This document shows positions 36,125 to 45,900 of a DNA stretch of 64,000 bases, piece after piece. This DNA is from Alkalibacterium subtropicum (GTDB lineage: Bacteria > Bacillota > Bacilli > Lactobacillales > Carnobacteriaceae_A): contig NZ_FOLT01000006.1 in assembly GCF_900112455.1 (NCBI RefSeq), positions 1 to 64,000 of the forward strand, written 5' to 3'. The position numbers were made by a program, and so were the translations under genes. The notes beneath the pieces are model-generated. The model made no database searches and was not told the DNA's origin. It saw only the letters and a list, made by a program, of their open reading frames with translations. The first letter of the stretch is position 1. Each line of letters opens with the position of its first letter.

Positions 36125-36157
36125 CCTTGACTTCCACCCGGCACAATGAAGTCAAGG
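36125..36157. other. Perfect 10-bp hairpin between receptors 2 and 3
   Basis: CCTTGACTTC (36125-36134) pairs with GAAGTCAAGG (36148-36157). No T-run follows, so its terminator role is doubtful. Confidence 0.45.
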
Positions 36158-36224
36158 ATTACATAGGTCATCGCTTATTGCAGCAACTTTATACCATATA
36201 AAACAGAAAGACCAAATGAAAGCA

Positions 36225-36251
36225 TAAACATTTTAATGTTTAAGCCGATAG
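36225..36251 (+). promoter_or_regulatory. Sigma-D promoter of receptor 3 and the che operon
   Basis: TAAA (36225), 15 bases, GCCGATAG (36244-36251). The flanks (AGCATAAACATTTT ... GTATAAA) match those of the promoter at 33670, so promoter and gene were duplicated together. Confidence 0.87.
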
Positions 36252-36297
36252 TATAAAAGAGACTGACAAATATAAAAAAGTTTAAAGGAGATAGGGC

Positions 36298-38559
36298 ATG
36301 AACAAGATCAAACGCTTTTCAACTGATTTAGTGAAGAAAGTCAAAACCATCGACTGGTCTGATTTAAATAAGGCAACAGCTTCAATTAAAGGAGGGGCAT
36401 TCACGTTTAAAAATAAGCGCAGGAGTTTAAGAGTTCCGATTGCTTTAAGTCTGATCCTTTTGATGCTGCTCCCTGTTTTAGGTTCCCTGTTTTTTACATA
36501 CAACAATAATACTGCTCTCTTGAAAGACCGGGTGGAGGCACAGGAGCAGCAGATCACCACGAATCTGGCCTCGCAGATCAAAGCGACAGGTGAAGCCGCA
36601 GAGGAAACGCTCCGGGAACTCATCCTGAGCGGGGCAGCCTTTGAACTGTCAAGCGAGTATAACGAAGCCAGACGCTATCTTGAGAACAGCTTCACTTATG
36701 CCACGACAGGTAATCCGGAAATAGCCGATATCCACTATATCCCCTTGGATGAATCGATCCCTTATGTCACGACCTATGCTGCCATCAAAGTGGGCCGAAA
36801 CGCCGGCGATGTTTTCCCCTGGCTTGAAGGCGCTGCACAAGCGAAGCAGACGACATGGTCTGAACCGTATACCATCAATAACCGTACACGTCTGACCGCT
36901 TACCGTGCGGTGTCGAACAACGGTGAAGTCGAAGGGATCATGGCCATAGATCTTGACATAGATACGATCCGTCTGAATGTTTTGGATATCCAGCTGGCCA
37001 ACACGGGTTATGTCAATCTGGTCTCCGATTCCGGAGAGATCCTGGCTTCTTCAAGAGATCAGATCGTCGGAGACAGCTTGGCGGACAGTAAATATTTCAA
37101 AGATTCATTTGCCGGAGAAGAATCAGGAATGGTTTATGATAACTCTATCAATGGTGGACAAATGGGGATTTATTACAAGCGTCTGCCCAACCTCGGCTTG
37201 AATGTCTATGGCATGGTGCAGTCTTATGAAATGGCCCAGGAAACAGACGCCTTGAGAAATTCGATCATTACAATAACTGTGATCGTGATCATCCTCGCTT
37301 TGATCACGTCTGGACTCATCACAATCGTGATAAACAACCTTACGAAAACTTTATTATCTGTCTTTGATGATGTCAGCAAAGGGGATTTAACGCGCCGTCT
37401 GTCAAGAAAAGATTTATTTAGCATGAATTTTGCAAAATTAAAACGTTCCAGCAAAAAGAAAACGGATCAGACGATCGCCCAAAAGGGCAGTGAACTGGAT
37501 CCTAAAGGAAACGAGATCCATCAGATCGGGATAGCCCTGAATCAAACCCTGACGAATTTTGAAGATACGATCAAAGTGATCCAAGGAAACAGTCAGAACG
37601 TTTCCAGCATGGCGACCACATTGACAGAAATCGCTGACCAGACCAGCCGCTCGACTGCTGAAGTCTCTCATACGATCAATGGCGTAGCGGAGTCGACATC
37701 GATGCAGACGCAGGACACAGAAGCCACAGTCACACAGATGAATGACCTGGCCAAAGCACTTGGTGAAATCAATCAGGCTGTTGAACAGATGGGCCAATAC
37801 GCTGATGACACGATGATCGTCAATGGCACCAACACCCAGGCCACCCAGGAAGTGAATCAGAAGTGGAAAGAAACCCTTGATACGCTCGATTCTCTGAAAG
37901 GAAAAATCAAAGATGTCGACAGTGATATCCAGAATATCGAAGGGATCGTCAAGGCGATCACAACGATCGCGTCTAAAACGAACCTGCTGGCGTTGAATGC
38001 GTCGATCGAAGCGGCCCGTGCAGGCGATGCCGGACGTGGCTTTGCCGTCGTCGCGGATGAAATCAGAAAACTGGCTGAACAAAGTGCGACCTCGTCTAAA
38101 GACATTCAATCGATCATTGGAGAAATCCAGGTGAAATCTTCTGACATGGTCGACCATTTAGATGAAACAAATGACGACAGTAAAGTGCAGACGGAAAAAA
38201 TCAAGGAAGCCATCAAGGCATCTGAAAATGTTGCCCAGTCACTTGAGCAGCTGGTGTCAAGCATGCTGGTCGTTCAGCGTTCATCGGCTGTGATCAATGA
38301 GAAAAAAGAAGAAGTCGTGGCGCAGCTTGAAAGCATTGCCGCCGGTGCTCAGGAAAATTCTGCCGGGACAGAACAGGTTTCTGCCAACGCTGAAGAAATC
38401 CTGGCAACGATGGAAGACTTTACGACCCATATCAATCGTCTGGAGGATGTCGCGCACACACTGAAAGTGTCAGCTGAACAGTTTTTGATCAGTCAGGAAG
38501 AGTCAGATGAAGAAACCCCTGAGGTTGCTGATGTCGATCTGGATCCGGAATTTGCCTAA
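36298..38559 (+). CDS. Methyl-accepting chemotaxis protein 3
   Basis: A 753-residue paralogue of receptor 2. It has a basic N-tail of about 44 residues ending [10 protein letters not shown]1 about 45-66, a Cache sensor, and TM2 about 323-345. The HAMP first helix ends [15 protein letters not shown], a Lys/Ser-rich insertion ([20 protein letters not shown]) follows, then [15 protein letters not shown]. The signalling domain is near-identical to receptor 2 ([20 protein letters not shown]). cheW follows after 17 bases with no terminator, so this receptor leads the chemotaxis operon. The C-terminal [20 protein letters not shown] tail is acidic; it is not the CheB/CheR-binding pentapeptide of enteric receptors. 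Confidence 0.93.
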   Translation: MNKIKRFSTDLVKKVKTIDWSDLNKATASIKGGAFTFKNKRRSLRVPIALSLILLMLLPVLGSLFFTYNNNTALLKDRVEAQEQQITTNLASQIKATGEAAEETLRELILSGAAFELSSEYNEARRYLENSFTYATTGNPEIADIHYIPLDESIPYVTTYAAIKVGRNAGDVFPWLEGAAQAKQTTWSEPYTINNRTRLTAYRAVSNNGEVEGIMAIDLDIDTIRLNVLDIQLANTGYVNLVSDSGEILASSRDQIVGDSLADSKYFKDSFAGEESGMVYDNSINGGQMGIYYKRLPNLGLNVYGMVQSYEMAQETDALRNSIITITVIVIILALITSGLITIVINNLTKTLLSVFDDVSKGDLTRRLSRKDLFSMNFAKLKRSSKKKTDQTIAQKGSELDPKGNEIHQIGIALNQTLTNFEDTIKVIQGNSQNVSSMATTLTEIADQTSRSTAEVSHTINGVAESTSMQTQDTEATVTQMNDLAKALGEINQAVEQMGQYADDTMIVNGTNTQATQEVNQKWKETLDTLDSLKGKIKDVDSDIQNIEGIVKAITTIASKTNLLALNASIEAARAGDAGRGFAVVADEIRKLAEQSATSSKDIQSIIGEIQVKSSDMVDHLDETNDDSKVQTEKIKEAIKASENVAQSLEQLVSSMLVVQRSSAVINEKKEEVVAQLESIAAGAQENSAGTEQVSANAEEILATMEDFTTHINRLEDVAHTLKVSAEQFLISQEESDEETPEVADVDLDPEFA

Positions 38560-38576
38560 TCAAAGGAGTTAGAAAA

Positions 38577-39047
38577 ATGGAACAGCATATATTATTTAAG
38601 GCGGGCAAGCAGACGTTTGCCCTGCCGATCACACAAACAGACAGGATCATTGCACTTGAAAATGAAACGCGCGTCCCAGATCTGTCCTCTTATATTATTG
38701 GGGTTCAAGATATCGAAGGGGAAGTCATCGTCATTGTTGACCTGGCTGACCGGTTCTATGCACTGCCTAACCAGAACCCGGCAGACGCCGAGATCATCCT
38801 GGCTTTCTGGAAAGAGTCAAAAGTGGGCTTGTTAGTGGATGAAGTCACGACTGTCCAAGCCTATGATACGTCCGATCTGATGGATAAGGATGCTGGAAAA
38901 GCAGATGGGTTATCGACGTCTTATATCACAGCATTCATTCAAGCCCAAGACGAAATCATCCCTATCCTTGATCCGCACAGCCTGTTTTCAGCAGACAAGG
39001 CCGAGGAAATGCGTGACCTTGTTTCTATCCATACGATTAAAGAATAA
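38577..39047 (+). CDS. cheW: Chemotaxis coupling protein CheW
   Basis: A 156-residue SH3-like coupling protein linking receptors to the CheA kinase. It starts EQHILFKAGKQTFALPITQTDRI and contains SSYIIGVQDIEGEVIVIVDLADRF and SKVGLLVDEV. AAAGGAG nine bases upstream. Two CheW paralogues occur in this locus (see 44480). This one is more diverged and has a C-terminal extension (AEEMRDLVSIHTIKE). Confidence 0.93.
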   Translation: MEQHILFKAGKQTFALPITQTDRIIALENETRVPDLSSYIIGVQDIEGEVIVIVDLADRFYALPNQNPADAEIILAFWKESKVGLLVDEVTTVQAYDTSDLMDKDAGKADGLSTSYITAFIQAQDEIIPILDPHSLFSADKAEEMRDLVSIHTIKE

Positions 39048-39080
39048 GCAGCAAACTACAGCAGCACAACGGAGAGAATC

Positions 39081-39563
39081 ATGTCGGAACAAATAAAAGT
39101 AGGTATTTCAGATTATAAAGTGGCGGCCGCACCCAATCAGCTGGTCACGATCGGTCTCGGTTCGTGTGTAGGGATCGCGCTCTATGCTCCAGAAGCGAAA
39201 ACCGGTGCATTGAGCCATATCATGCTGCCGGACAGTTCGTCCTTTTCAGACACGTCCAAATGGCCGAAATTCGCCGATCTGGCTTTACCAAAAATCGCAG
39301 CTGAATTGAGAGCACAGACCAGAGAAACAAAACTATTGGCCAAAATCGCGGGGGGAGCCAGCATGTTCACCTTTTCGAACGAAACCCAGACCCTGCAGAT
39401 CGGACAGCGGAATATCGAAGCGGTCAAGGCGACCCTCCATGATTTACAGATCCCGATCGTGTCTGAGCACGTCGGGGGAAAGATGGGGCGTTCCATGTAT
39501 TTTGATTTAACGGACTTTAATGTGAAGGTCCGCATGGTCAACAGAGAAGAATATATATTATAA
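39081..39563 (+). CDS. cheD: Chemoreceptor glutamine deamidase CheD
   Basis: A 160-residue enzyme that deamidates receptor Gln to Glu and, in B. subtilis, works with CheC in adaptation. Catalytic Cys29 is in TIGLGSCVGIALY and His46 in SHIMLPDSS. KIAGGASMF near 90 and HVGGKMGRSMYFDL near 132 are family hallmarks. Its presence with CheC marks the Bacillus-type three-system adaptation. Lies in the che operon, 33 bases after cheW. Confidence 0.94.
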   Translation: MSEQIKVGISDYKVAAAPNQLVTIGLGSCVGIALYAPEAKTGALSHIMLPDSSSFSDTSKWPKFADLALPKIAAELRAQTRETKLLAKIAGGASMFTFSNETQTLQIGQRNIEAVKATLHDLQIPIVSEHVGGKMGRSMYFDLTDFNVKVRMVNREEYIL

Positions 39564-39587
39564 AAGAAGGTTGAAGAGGATTTTAGT

Positions 39588-40601
39588 ATGAATATAAAAG
39601 TAGTCGTTATCGATGATTCAGCCTTGATGCGCAAGGTGTTAAGTAACATGATCAATGAAAGCAGAGATATGGAAGTCGTTGATGTCGCCAGAAACGGTCA
39701 GGAAGCTCTGAAAGTCATCGAGCGAAGCCGGCCGGATCTTGTGACACTGGATGTTGAAATGCCGGTAATGGATGGGATCGAAACACTGAAAACACTGAAA
39801 GAACGCTATCGTCTGCCAGTGATCATGCTGAGCTCAAAAACGAATGAAAAGACGACCATTGAAGCGTTAGAATTAGGTGCCGAGGACTTTGTAGAAAAAC
39901 CTGTGTCGATCAAAGAAAACTGGACAGCGTTCAAGGAAGACCTGGAGACACGCATCCGCAGTCATTTTCCAGAGGACAAACGGACGGTGAAAGTGAAAAA
40001 GAGTCAGTCCCTGGTGCCCGATGTACTGCTTGAGAAAAAAGCTTCTCTGAAAGCTATTGCTATCGGGGCCTCAACAGGCGGACCGAAAGCGTTAGTACAT
40101 GTTATCCAGTCGATCAGTGAACAGCTTGCCGTCCCTGTTTTCATCGTACAGCATATGCCGGCGGGCTTTACGGCTTCATTCGCTCAGAGACTGGACTCCC
40201 TCTCTTCAGTTGATGTGCTGGAAGCCAGGGATAACATGCGGATAAAACCCGGCACCGTTTATCTGGCACCTGGCGGAAAGCACATGCTGATCAGAAAGAA
40301 TAAAATCAGCCTGAACGATGAACCGAAAGTTCACGGGGTCAGACCGGCAGTGGATCATTTGTTTGAGAGTGCGGCTGAAACATACGGTAAAGATATCCTG
40401 GGGATCATCCTTACGGGAATGGGAAATGACGGGGCAGACGGCTGCGAATCGATCAAGCAGTCCGGCGGATATATCCTATCTCAAGACAAGCAGACCTCCA
40501 TCGTCTACGGCATGCCGCGTGTCGTTTTTGAAAGAGGACTCTCAGATCAAGTCGGCAGTTTAACAGAAATTGCCGATATCTTAAAAGAAATGACTAGGTG
40601 A
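39588..40601 (+). CDS. cheB: Chemotaxis methylesterase CheB
   Basis: A 337-residue response regulator with a C-terminal methylesterase. Receiver: acidic pair Asp9-Asp10, phospho-acceptor Asp55 (TLDVEMP), Lys near 104 (EKP). Esterase: Ser in AIGASTGGPKA near 164, His in VQHMPAGF near 190 and Asp in GMGNDGADG near 283 form the triad. It removes methyl groups from receptors. Next to cheR with a four-base gap, so the methylation pair is co-translated. Confidence 0.95.
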   Translation: MNIKVVVIDDSALMRKVLSNMINESRDMEVVDVARNGQEALKVIERSRPDLVTLDVEMPVMDGIETLKTLKERYRLPVIMLSSKTNEKTTIEALELGAEDFVEKPVSIKENWTAFKEDLETRIRSHFPEDKRTVKVKKSQSLVPDVLLEKKASLKAIAIGASTGGPKALVHVIQSISEQLAVPVFIVQHMPAGFTASFAQRLDSLSSVDVLEARDNMRIKPGTVYLAPGGKHMLIRKNKISLNDEPKVHGVRPAVDHLFESAAETYGKDILGIILTGMGNDGADGCESIKQSGGYILSQDKQTSIVYGMPRVVFERGLSDQVGSLTEIADILKEMTR

Positions 40602-40605
40602 GTAT

Positions 40606-41385
40606 ATGACAACATTAAATTACGAGTACTTTTATACATGGGTCGAAGCCAATCTCAACTTACAGCTGGACGCCTATAAAGAAAAGCAGCTGCGTCGACG
40701 CATACAAACCATCATGAAGCAGGCGGGTGCAAAGACGTTAGAAGAATATTCGACGCTGATCCATGCCAATGCAGGGATAAAGAAACAATTTTTGGATTAC
40801 ATAACGATCAATGTGACTGAATTTTTCAGAAATAAAGACCTGTTCGATAACTTTGAGCATCTGCTGGTTACAGATTTATCACAGAAATTTGATTCGATTT
40901 CGATCTGGAGTGCCGCCTGTTCCATAGGCGCTGAACCTTATTCTCTGGCCATGATCGTCGACAGACATGACTTGCCTTTAAAGCAGAATATTATAGCGAC
41001 AGACATCGATGACACGATATTAGCCAAGGCGAAGACAGGTATTTTTAGAGATAATGAACTGAAAAATGTGTCACTTCTGGATAAAACCAAGTATTTTAAA
41101 GAGAGCGACAAGACATTCGTCCTGGACGAACGGATAAAGAATAAAGTCGATTTTAAAAAGCATGATCTGATCATGGATACCTACCGGAAAGGCTTCCATG
41201 TCATCGTCTGCCGCAATGTCACGATCTATTTTAAAAATGAGATCAAAGAAGACATATACAGGCGGATGAGTCAGTCACTGGTCAAAGGCGGTCTGCTCTT
41301 TACCGGGGCAACCGAAACGATCTATCAGCCAGATCAGTATGGCTTGAGAAAAGTCGCCTCATTCATTTATGAGAAAATCAATTAA
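40606..41385 (+). CDS. cheR: Chemotaxis protein methyltransferase CheR
   Basis: A 259-residue SAM-dependent enzyme methylating receptor glutamates. The N-terminal helical domain has YKEKQLRRRIQTIMKQAG and DYITINVTEFFRN. SAM site: IWSAACSIGAEPYSLAMI near 105-122, ATDIDDTILAKAKTGIF near 130, VIVCRNVTIYF near 205 and GGLLFTGATETI near 232. It lacks the beta-subdomain-dependent pentapeptide partner on the receptors, as in B. subtilis. Confidence 0.95.
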   Translation: MTTLNYEYFYTWVEANLNLQLDAYKEKQLRRRIQTIMKQAGAKTLEEYSTLIHANAGIKKQFLDYITINVTEFFRNKDLFDNFEHLLVTDLSQKFDSISIWSAACSIGAEPYSLAMIVDRHDLPLKQNIIATDIDDTILAKAKTGIFRDNELKNVSLLDKTKYFKESDKTFVLDERIKNKVDFKKHDLIMDTYRKGFHVIVCRNVTIYFKNEIKEDIYRRMSQSLVKGGLLFTGATETIYQPDQYGLRKVASFIYEKIN

Positions 41386-41402
41386 GCGGAAGGTGGAAGA
41401 AG

Positions 41403-43427
41403 ATGGAAGATAATAGTGCGTATCGTGATCTGTTTTTTGAAGAAACAGATGACAACCTTGCGATATTGAACCAGGAAGTATTGCATTTAGAAGAAGATCC
41501 CCATGACAAGCAAATCATCGATGTCATTTTTCGTGCAGCCCATACGTTAAAAGGGATGGCCGCGACGATGGGTTATGAAACCATGGCCGAACTCACTCAT
41601 ACAGTAGAAAATCTGTTTGAACTGGTCAAAAGCGATGAACTGACCGTGTCTTCAGATCTCATCAGTCTGATTTTCGAGAGTCTGGACACCTTGGCTGAAA
41701 TCGTAGAGAACCTGAGACTGGAAGATCGCGAAAATGTGAATATCACGTCGCTGGTTCAGCGATTAGAACAAGTCGCGGAAGGCGGAGGCTCTCTGGGCAA
41801 AGCTGAAACATCTGAAGAGACTGAGGCGAACGGTTATGATTTCCCGGACCTCGAAGAGTCAGACGGTGCAGCCATCAAATCAGCTGAAAGTGCCGGTTAT
41901 CAACTCTATGCGATCGGCGTCCGGGTAGAAGAAACCAGCATGATGAAAGCGGCCCGAGCCTTTCTTCTGATCAGCAAGCTGGAACAGCTGGGCGACTTTG
42001 TTCAGATGAAGCCGACAGCGGAAGCACTGGAACAGGGAGAACTGGACGATTCCTTTGCAGTTTACTACTTAAGTAAAGAAGATAAGGAAACGCTGCTCAA
42101 ACACGTGGAAGACTGCAGCGAGATCGAAGACGTCCGTATCGCAGAAACCACGTACGAAGCCGCCATTTCGAAAGAAGAAGCAGCGGATGCTGCACCAGAT
42201 ACCGGCGAAGTGGCAGATGAAAAAACAGCTGGATCTTCTCCCCAAGAAACAGCAAAAAAGAGACCAGCCGCTGCGAAACAAACCATCCGTGTCGATCTGA
42301 CCCGTTTGGATCAGTTCATGAATCTGGTGTCAGAACTTGTCATTCATAGAACCCGACTGGAAGATGTCTCTGAAAAGAATCAGCTGGCAGAGTTGACAGA
42401 ACCCTTGACACAAGTCGGTCGGATCACGACTGAACTGCAGGAACTGGTCCTGCAACTCCGTATGCAGCCCTTTAACGTCGTCGTCCAGCGTTTCCCGCGG
42501 ATGATGCGCGACTTGACGAACGAACTGGGCAAGGAGATCCAGTTTGTGACTGAAGGTGAAGACACTGAACTCGACCGTACCGTTATTTCAGAAATCGGTG
42601 AACCGCTGATCCACTTGCTGCGTAATGCAGCTGATCACGGGGTGGAAATGCCGGAGGAACGGGAAGCGAAAGGCAAACCGAGGATGGGGACGATCAAACT
42701 GTCGGCCTATCCAGAAGGGAACCGTGTCATCATTTCCCTGACTGACGACGGTAAGGGGCTGGACCCGAGAGCTCTGGAAGCCAGTGCCCGGAAAAAAGGC
42801 ATCGATACGGAAGGCATGACAGATGAACAGCTTCAGAATCTGATTTTCCATCCTGGCTTTTCTACCGCACAAACGGTCACCGGCATTTCCGGCCGAGGTG
42901 TGGGCATGGATGCGGTCAGGGAAAAAATCGCCAGCTTGAACGGCAAGATCGAAACGATCAGTGAAGTGGATAAAGGGACGACCTTCAGGATCACACTGCC
43001 GCTGACACTGTCCATCATTCAATCCCTGCTTGTCAAAGTGGGAGACGAGACTTTTGCCATCCCGCAGGCGGTGATCGACAAAGTGAACGTCTTTGAGGAA
43101 AAGGAAGCCATTGGCGTACATCAGAACGAAGTCTACCAGTATGAAGGGGAAACGATCCCCCTTGTCCGCGTCAACGACGTGCTGGGGATCCCTCAAAAAG
43201 CGTCCAGCAGCAAGCATATCATTATCGTGTTGATCGGCGACAAGCAGTATGGCCTGATCGTCGATGAACTCATTCACCAGAAAGAGATCGTCATTAAAAA
43301 ACTGGGCAGAGAGTTGAATGATCTGTCGCTCTATCTCGGTGCCACGATCCTTGGTGATGGCGGCATCAGTCTGATCCTGGATGTGACGTCCATTTGCACA
43401 GCGAAGCGGGTCCTCAGTCATGTCTGA
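41403..43427 (+). CDS. cheA: Chemotaxis histidine kinase CheA
   Basis: A 674-residue kinase with all five domains: P1 with phospho-His47 (AAHTLKGMAATMGY), P2 for CheY/CheB binding (about 170-255), and an Ala/Glu-rich linker (about 258-292). P3 dimerisation follows (RLDQFMNLVSELVIHRTRLE). The ATP-binding P4 has N box HLLRNAADHGVE, G1 LTDDGKGLD and G2 SGRGVGMDAV. The P5 coupling domain runs from about 530 (LTLSIIQSLLVKVGDETFAI). Its end overlaps cheC by eight bases, indicating translational coupling. Confidence 0.96.
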   Translation: MEDNSAYRDLFFEETDDNLAILNQEVLHLEEDPHDKQIIDVIFRAAHTLKGMAATMGYETMAELTHTVENLFELVKSDELTVSSDLISLIFESLDTLAEIVENLRLEDRENVNITSLVQRLEQVAEGGGSLGKAETSEETEANGYDFPDLEESDGAAIKSAESAGYQLYAIGVRVEETSMMKAARAFLLISKLEQLGDFVQMKPTAEALEQGELDDSFAVYYLSKEDKETLLKHVEDCSEIEDVRIAETTYEAAISKEEAADAAPDTGEVADEKTAGSSPQETAKKRPAAAKQTIRVDLTRLDQFMNLVSELVIHRTRLEDVSEKNQLAELTEPLTQVGRITTELQELVLQLRMQPFNVVVQRFPRMMRDLTNELGKEIQFVTEGEDTELDRTVISEIGEPLIHLLRNAADHGVEMPEEREAKGKPRMGTIKLSAYPEGNRVIISLTDDGKGLDPRALEASARKKGIDTEGMTDEQLQNLIFHPGFSTAQTVTGISGRGVGMDAVREKIASLNGKIETISEVDKGTTFRITLPLTLSIIQSLLVKVGDETFAIPQAVIDKVNVFEEKEAIGVHQNEVYQYEGETIPLVRVNDVLGIPQKASSSKHIIIVLIGDKQYGLIVDELIHQKEIVIKKLGRELNDLSLYLGATILGDGGISLILDVTSICTAKRVLSHV

Positions 43428-44016
43428 GAATCCGTCGCTTCTACGCTTCGATGCCCTACAGGAAGTTGTCAATATCGGCGGTGGCCATGCCGCCACGGCC
43501 TTATCAAAAATGATCGGCAATAAAGTCGAAATGGATGTCCCATTCGTCGCGCTGCTTCCTTATGAAAAGGTATATGAAACGATACAGTCAGATGATACAA
43601 TAGTGAAGGCTGTGCTTTCCAAACTGATCGGCAGGGAACATGGCGTATTTTTATTCGTGATCGACCCGAAAGACGCTGAAGCCTTAGCGCATATCGTATT
43701 GCCGGAAAATGATGAACTGAGTGAAGAACTGATCGATTCTGCCTTGACTGAATTGAGCAATATCCTGGTCCAGTCCTTTCTCCAGGCCGTGATGCAGCTG
43801 ATCGACAAGCCTTTGTTTGCCTCTGTACCTGTGATGACCATGGATATGTTCGGATCGATCCTGTCGAGTGTGTATATGGAGCAGAATCAGTTCAGCGAAG
43901 AAGTGTTTATCATCAAAAACAACTTCTACAGTTCGGGACGGATCATCGAAGGCAGTTTGTATTTTGTGCCGAAGCCGAAAGTGCTGGAGCAGCTATTAAA
44001 AGAATTAGGTATATAA
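43420..44016 (+). CDS. cheC: CheY-P phosphatase CheC
   Basis: A 198-residue CheC-family phosphatase. The two active-site motifs of the E-x2-N type are seen in QEVVNIGGGHAATALSKM (residues about 11-28) and ALTELSNILVQSF (about 108-120). It dephosphorylates CheY-P and sequesters CheD. Overlaps the end of cheA by eight bases. FliY, encoded 1.9 kb downstream, carries a similar domain, so two phosphatases serve this motor. Confidence 0.93.
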   Translation: MSENPSLLRFDALQEVVNIGGGHAATALSKMIGNKVEMDVPFVALLPYEKVYETIQSDDTIVKAVLSKLIGREHGVFLFVIDPKDAEALAHIVLPENDELSEELIDSALTELSNILVQSFLQAVMQLIDKPLFASVPVMTMDMFGSILSSVYMEQNQFSEEVFIIKNNFYSSGRIIEGSLYFVPKPKVLEQLLKELGI

Positions 44017-44034
44017 CTTAGGAGGAAAATGAAC

Positions 44035-44397
44035 ATGAGTAAACGAGTATTGATAGTGGACGACGCCGCATTTATGCGTATCAAATTGAAAGACATTTTA
44101 GAAAAGAACGGCTATGAAGTGGCCGGCGAAGCACAGAACGGCAACGAAGCAGTCGAAAAATATAAAGAAGTCGAACCGGATATCGTCACGATGGATATCA
44201 CGATGCCTGAAAAAGACGGTGTGGAAGCATTGAAGGAAATCAAAGCAATGGACAGCAGTGCAGTCGTTTTGATGTGTTCCGCCATGGGACAGCAGACGAT
44301 GGTCATGGATGCCATCCGTGCCGGCGCGATCGATTTCATCGTTAAACCGTTCGATACGGAACGTGTCATCAAAGCACTGGACAAAGCTATCAGCTAA
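44035..44397 (+). CDS. cheY: Chemotaxis response regulator CheY
   Basis: A 120-residue single-domain receiver. Acidic pocket Asp9-Asp10, phospho-acceptor Asp54 (VTMDITMPEKDG), Thr/Ser near 83 (VLMCSAMGQQ) and Lys104 (VKPFDTERV). It aligns end to end with B. subtilis CheY when the second ATG (44035) is used. That ATG also has better spacing (nine bases) to AGGAGG than the one at 44029. Phosphorylated CheY binds FliM at the switch. Confidence 0.95.
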   Translation: MSKRVLIVDDAAFMRIKLKDILEKNGYEVAGEAQNGNEAVEKYKEVEPDIVTMDITMPEKDGVEALKEIKAMDSSAVVLMCSAMGQQTMVMDAIRAGAIDFIVKPFDTERVIKALDKAIS

Positions 44398-44479
44398 GCT
44401 AGGTCGATCAAAAAAAGTAACTTTCGAAAAATCGTCACAATACTAAAACGCAACAGGATAAACCAAGGGGGATTCAATC

Positions 44480-44899
44480 ATGCAACTGATCGTATTTAAA
44501 CTAAAAGAGCACTTTTATGGCTTCACAACAGAGAATATCGAAGAAATCACTACCACTTTACAAGAAACGTCCATCCCCCAAGGCCCTGCCTGGACGAAGG
44601 GATTAATCAACCTTCGCGGTCAGATCATGACCTTGGTCGACCTTGAAAGATTGCTGAACGGCTCTACCACTTCTCAAGAATTATGGTACAATAATACAAT
44701 CATTGTAAACACACAAGATAATCCTGTGGCATTTATGGTCGGAAAGGTTGTCGGGGTAACGAATATCGAAACTGACCAGATCCAGATGCTGAATGAGGAC
44801 ACGGACAGCCTTGTTTCCGGATATGTCTTTGCTTACAATGAAATGGTAAGTATCATAGATTTAGAAACGATCCTAATAGAGAAAGAGGAAGTGTCGTGA
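44480..44899 (+). CDS. cheW: Second CheW-like coupling protein
   Basis: A 139-residue CheW-domain protein: MQLIVFKLKEHFYGFTTENI, GPAWTKGLINLRGQIMTLVDL, and a C-terminal MVSIIDLETILIEKEEVS. It is more canonical than the copy at 38577. It lies 82 bases after cheY and its stop overlaps the GTG start of fliM (GTGA). Two coupling proteins may serve the two receptor types (extended HAMP versus canonical), which is inference. Confidence 0.9.
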   Translation: MQLIVFKLKEHFYGFTTENIEEITTTLQETSIPQGPAWTKGLINLRGQIMTLVDLERLLNGSTTSQELWYNNTIIVNTQDNPVAFMVGKVVGVTNIETDQIQMLNEDTDSLVSGYVFAYNEMVSIIDLETILIEKEEVS

Positions 44900-45900
44900 G
44901 CCAACAAGTTTTATCACAACAAGAAATTGATGCCCTGTTGGTTGCCATGGACAGTGGAGAAATCGATGCGGACGAAGAAAAAGGGGAGAGCAATGCCCCT
45001 AAAGTCAAACCCTATGATTTCAGACGACCTGTCCGGTTATCAAAAGAGTATCTCTCCACCATTACGATGGTGTTTGAAGATTTCTCTAAACTGGTATCCA
45101 ACTTATTGTCGACCCAATTAAGACGGCCTGTCGAAACGAAGATCGCTGCGATCGAACAAGTGTCTTTCGATGAATTCGTTCATTCGGTCCCGAGTTTCAC
45201 CTTGATGGGCGTGTTTCAAAGCAAGCCCCTGAATGGCCTGCAGATAATGGAGATCAATCCCCAGTTCAGTCTGCAGATGCTCGAACTGCTCTGCGGGTAT
45301 ACAGATGTATCCAAAGAAGAACTTTTAGCAGAAAAAGCCAACTTTACGGACATTGAAATGGCTATTTTAGAAGACGTGATGAAATCTCTCCTGCGCACGT
45401 TCGAGACGGCGTGGAAAGAGATCAAAGAGATCGAGGTCACGCTGCAGGATACGGAAACGAAACCGCAGCTTTTGCAGACGATGTCACCCAACGAACCAGT
45501 CATCCTGGTCACTTTTTCTGTCACGATGGAAGACCAGCGAACTTACATAAACTTGTGTATTCCTTACATATTCTTTGAAGATATATTAGACAAGTTGAGT
45601 TTCAAGAACTGGTTCCACTCCGGCAAGGAATTCGATGCCTCTGAACGGGGACAGCTGGCTGCGGGGCTGGATAAAGTGCCCGTCGATATCGAAGTCCTTT
45701 TAGGCGAATCACAAATGAGTGTGTCGGATTTTCTCGGTATGGAAGAAGGCGACATCATCCAGCTGGATTACAAGACGTCACGGCCGTTGACGATGTACGT
45801 TGAAAACAAACCCTATTTCAAAGTGAAACCGGGACAGCTCGAAAACAAACTGGCAGTAGAAATATTAAAATTTACGGGAGGAGAGAGTGACGATGAGTGA
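44896..45900 (+). CDS. fliM: Flagellar motor switch protein FliM
   Basis: A 334-residue C-ring protein. The N-terminal CheY-P-binding peptide LSQQEIDALL is at residues 6-15. The CheC-like middle domain includes the region around FDEFVHSVPSFTLMGVF, and the C-terminal SpoA/FliN-like domain has VPVDIEVLLGESQMSVSDFLGMEEGDII. GTG start overlaps the cheW stop. GAGGAAG six bases upstream is the likely ribosome site. Confidence 0.95.
   Translation: MSQQVLSQQEIDALLVAMDSGEIDADEEKGESNAPKVKPYDFRRPVRLSKEYLSTITMVFEDFSKLVSNLLSTQLRRPVETKIAAIEQVSFDEFVHSVPSFTLMGVFQSKPLNGLQIMEINPQFSLQMLELLCGYTDVSKEELLAEKANFTDIEMAILEDVMKSLLRTFETAWKEIKEIEVTLQDTETKPQLLQTMSPNEPVILVTFSVTMEDQRTYINLCIPYIFFEDILDKLSFKNWFHSGKEFDASERGQLAAGLDKVPVDIEVLLGESQMSVSDFLGMEEGDIIQLDYKTSRPLTMYVENKPYFKVKPGQLENKLAVEILKFTGGESDDE

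Noticed and set aside
42588-43520. 310-residue minus-strand frame inside cheA
   Set aside because: Shadow of cheA with no ribosome site and no recognisable domain.
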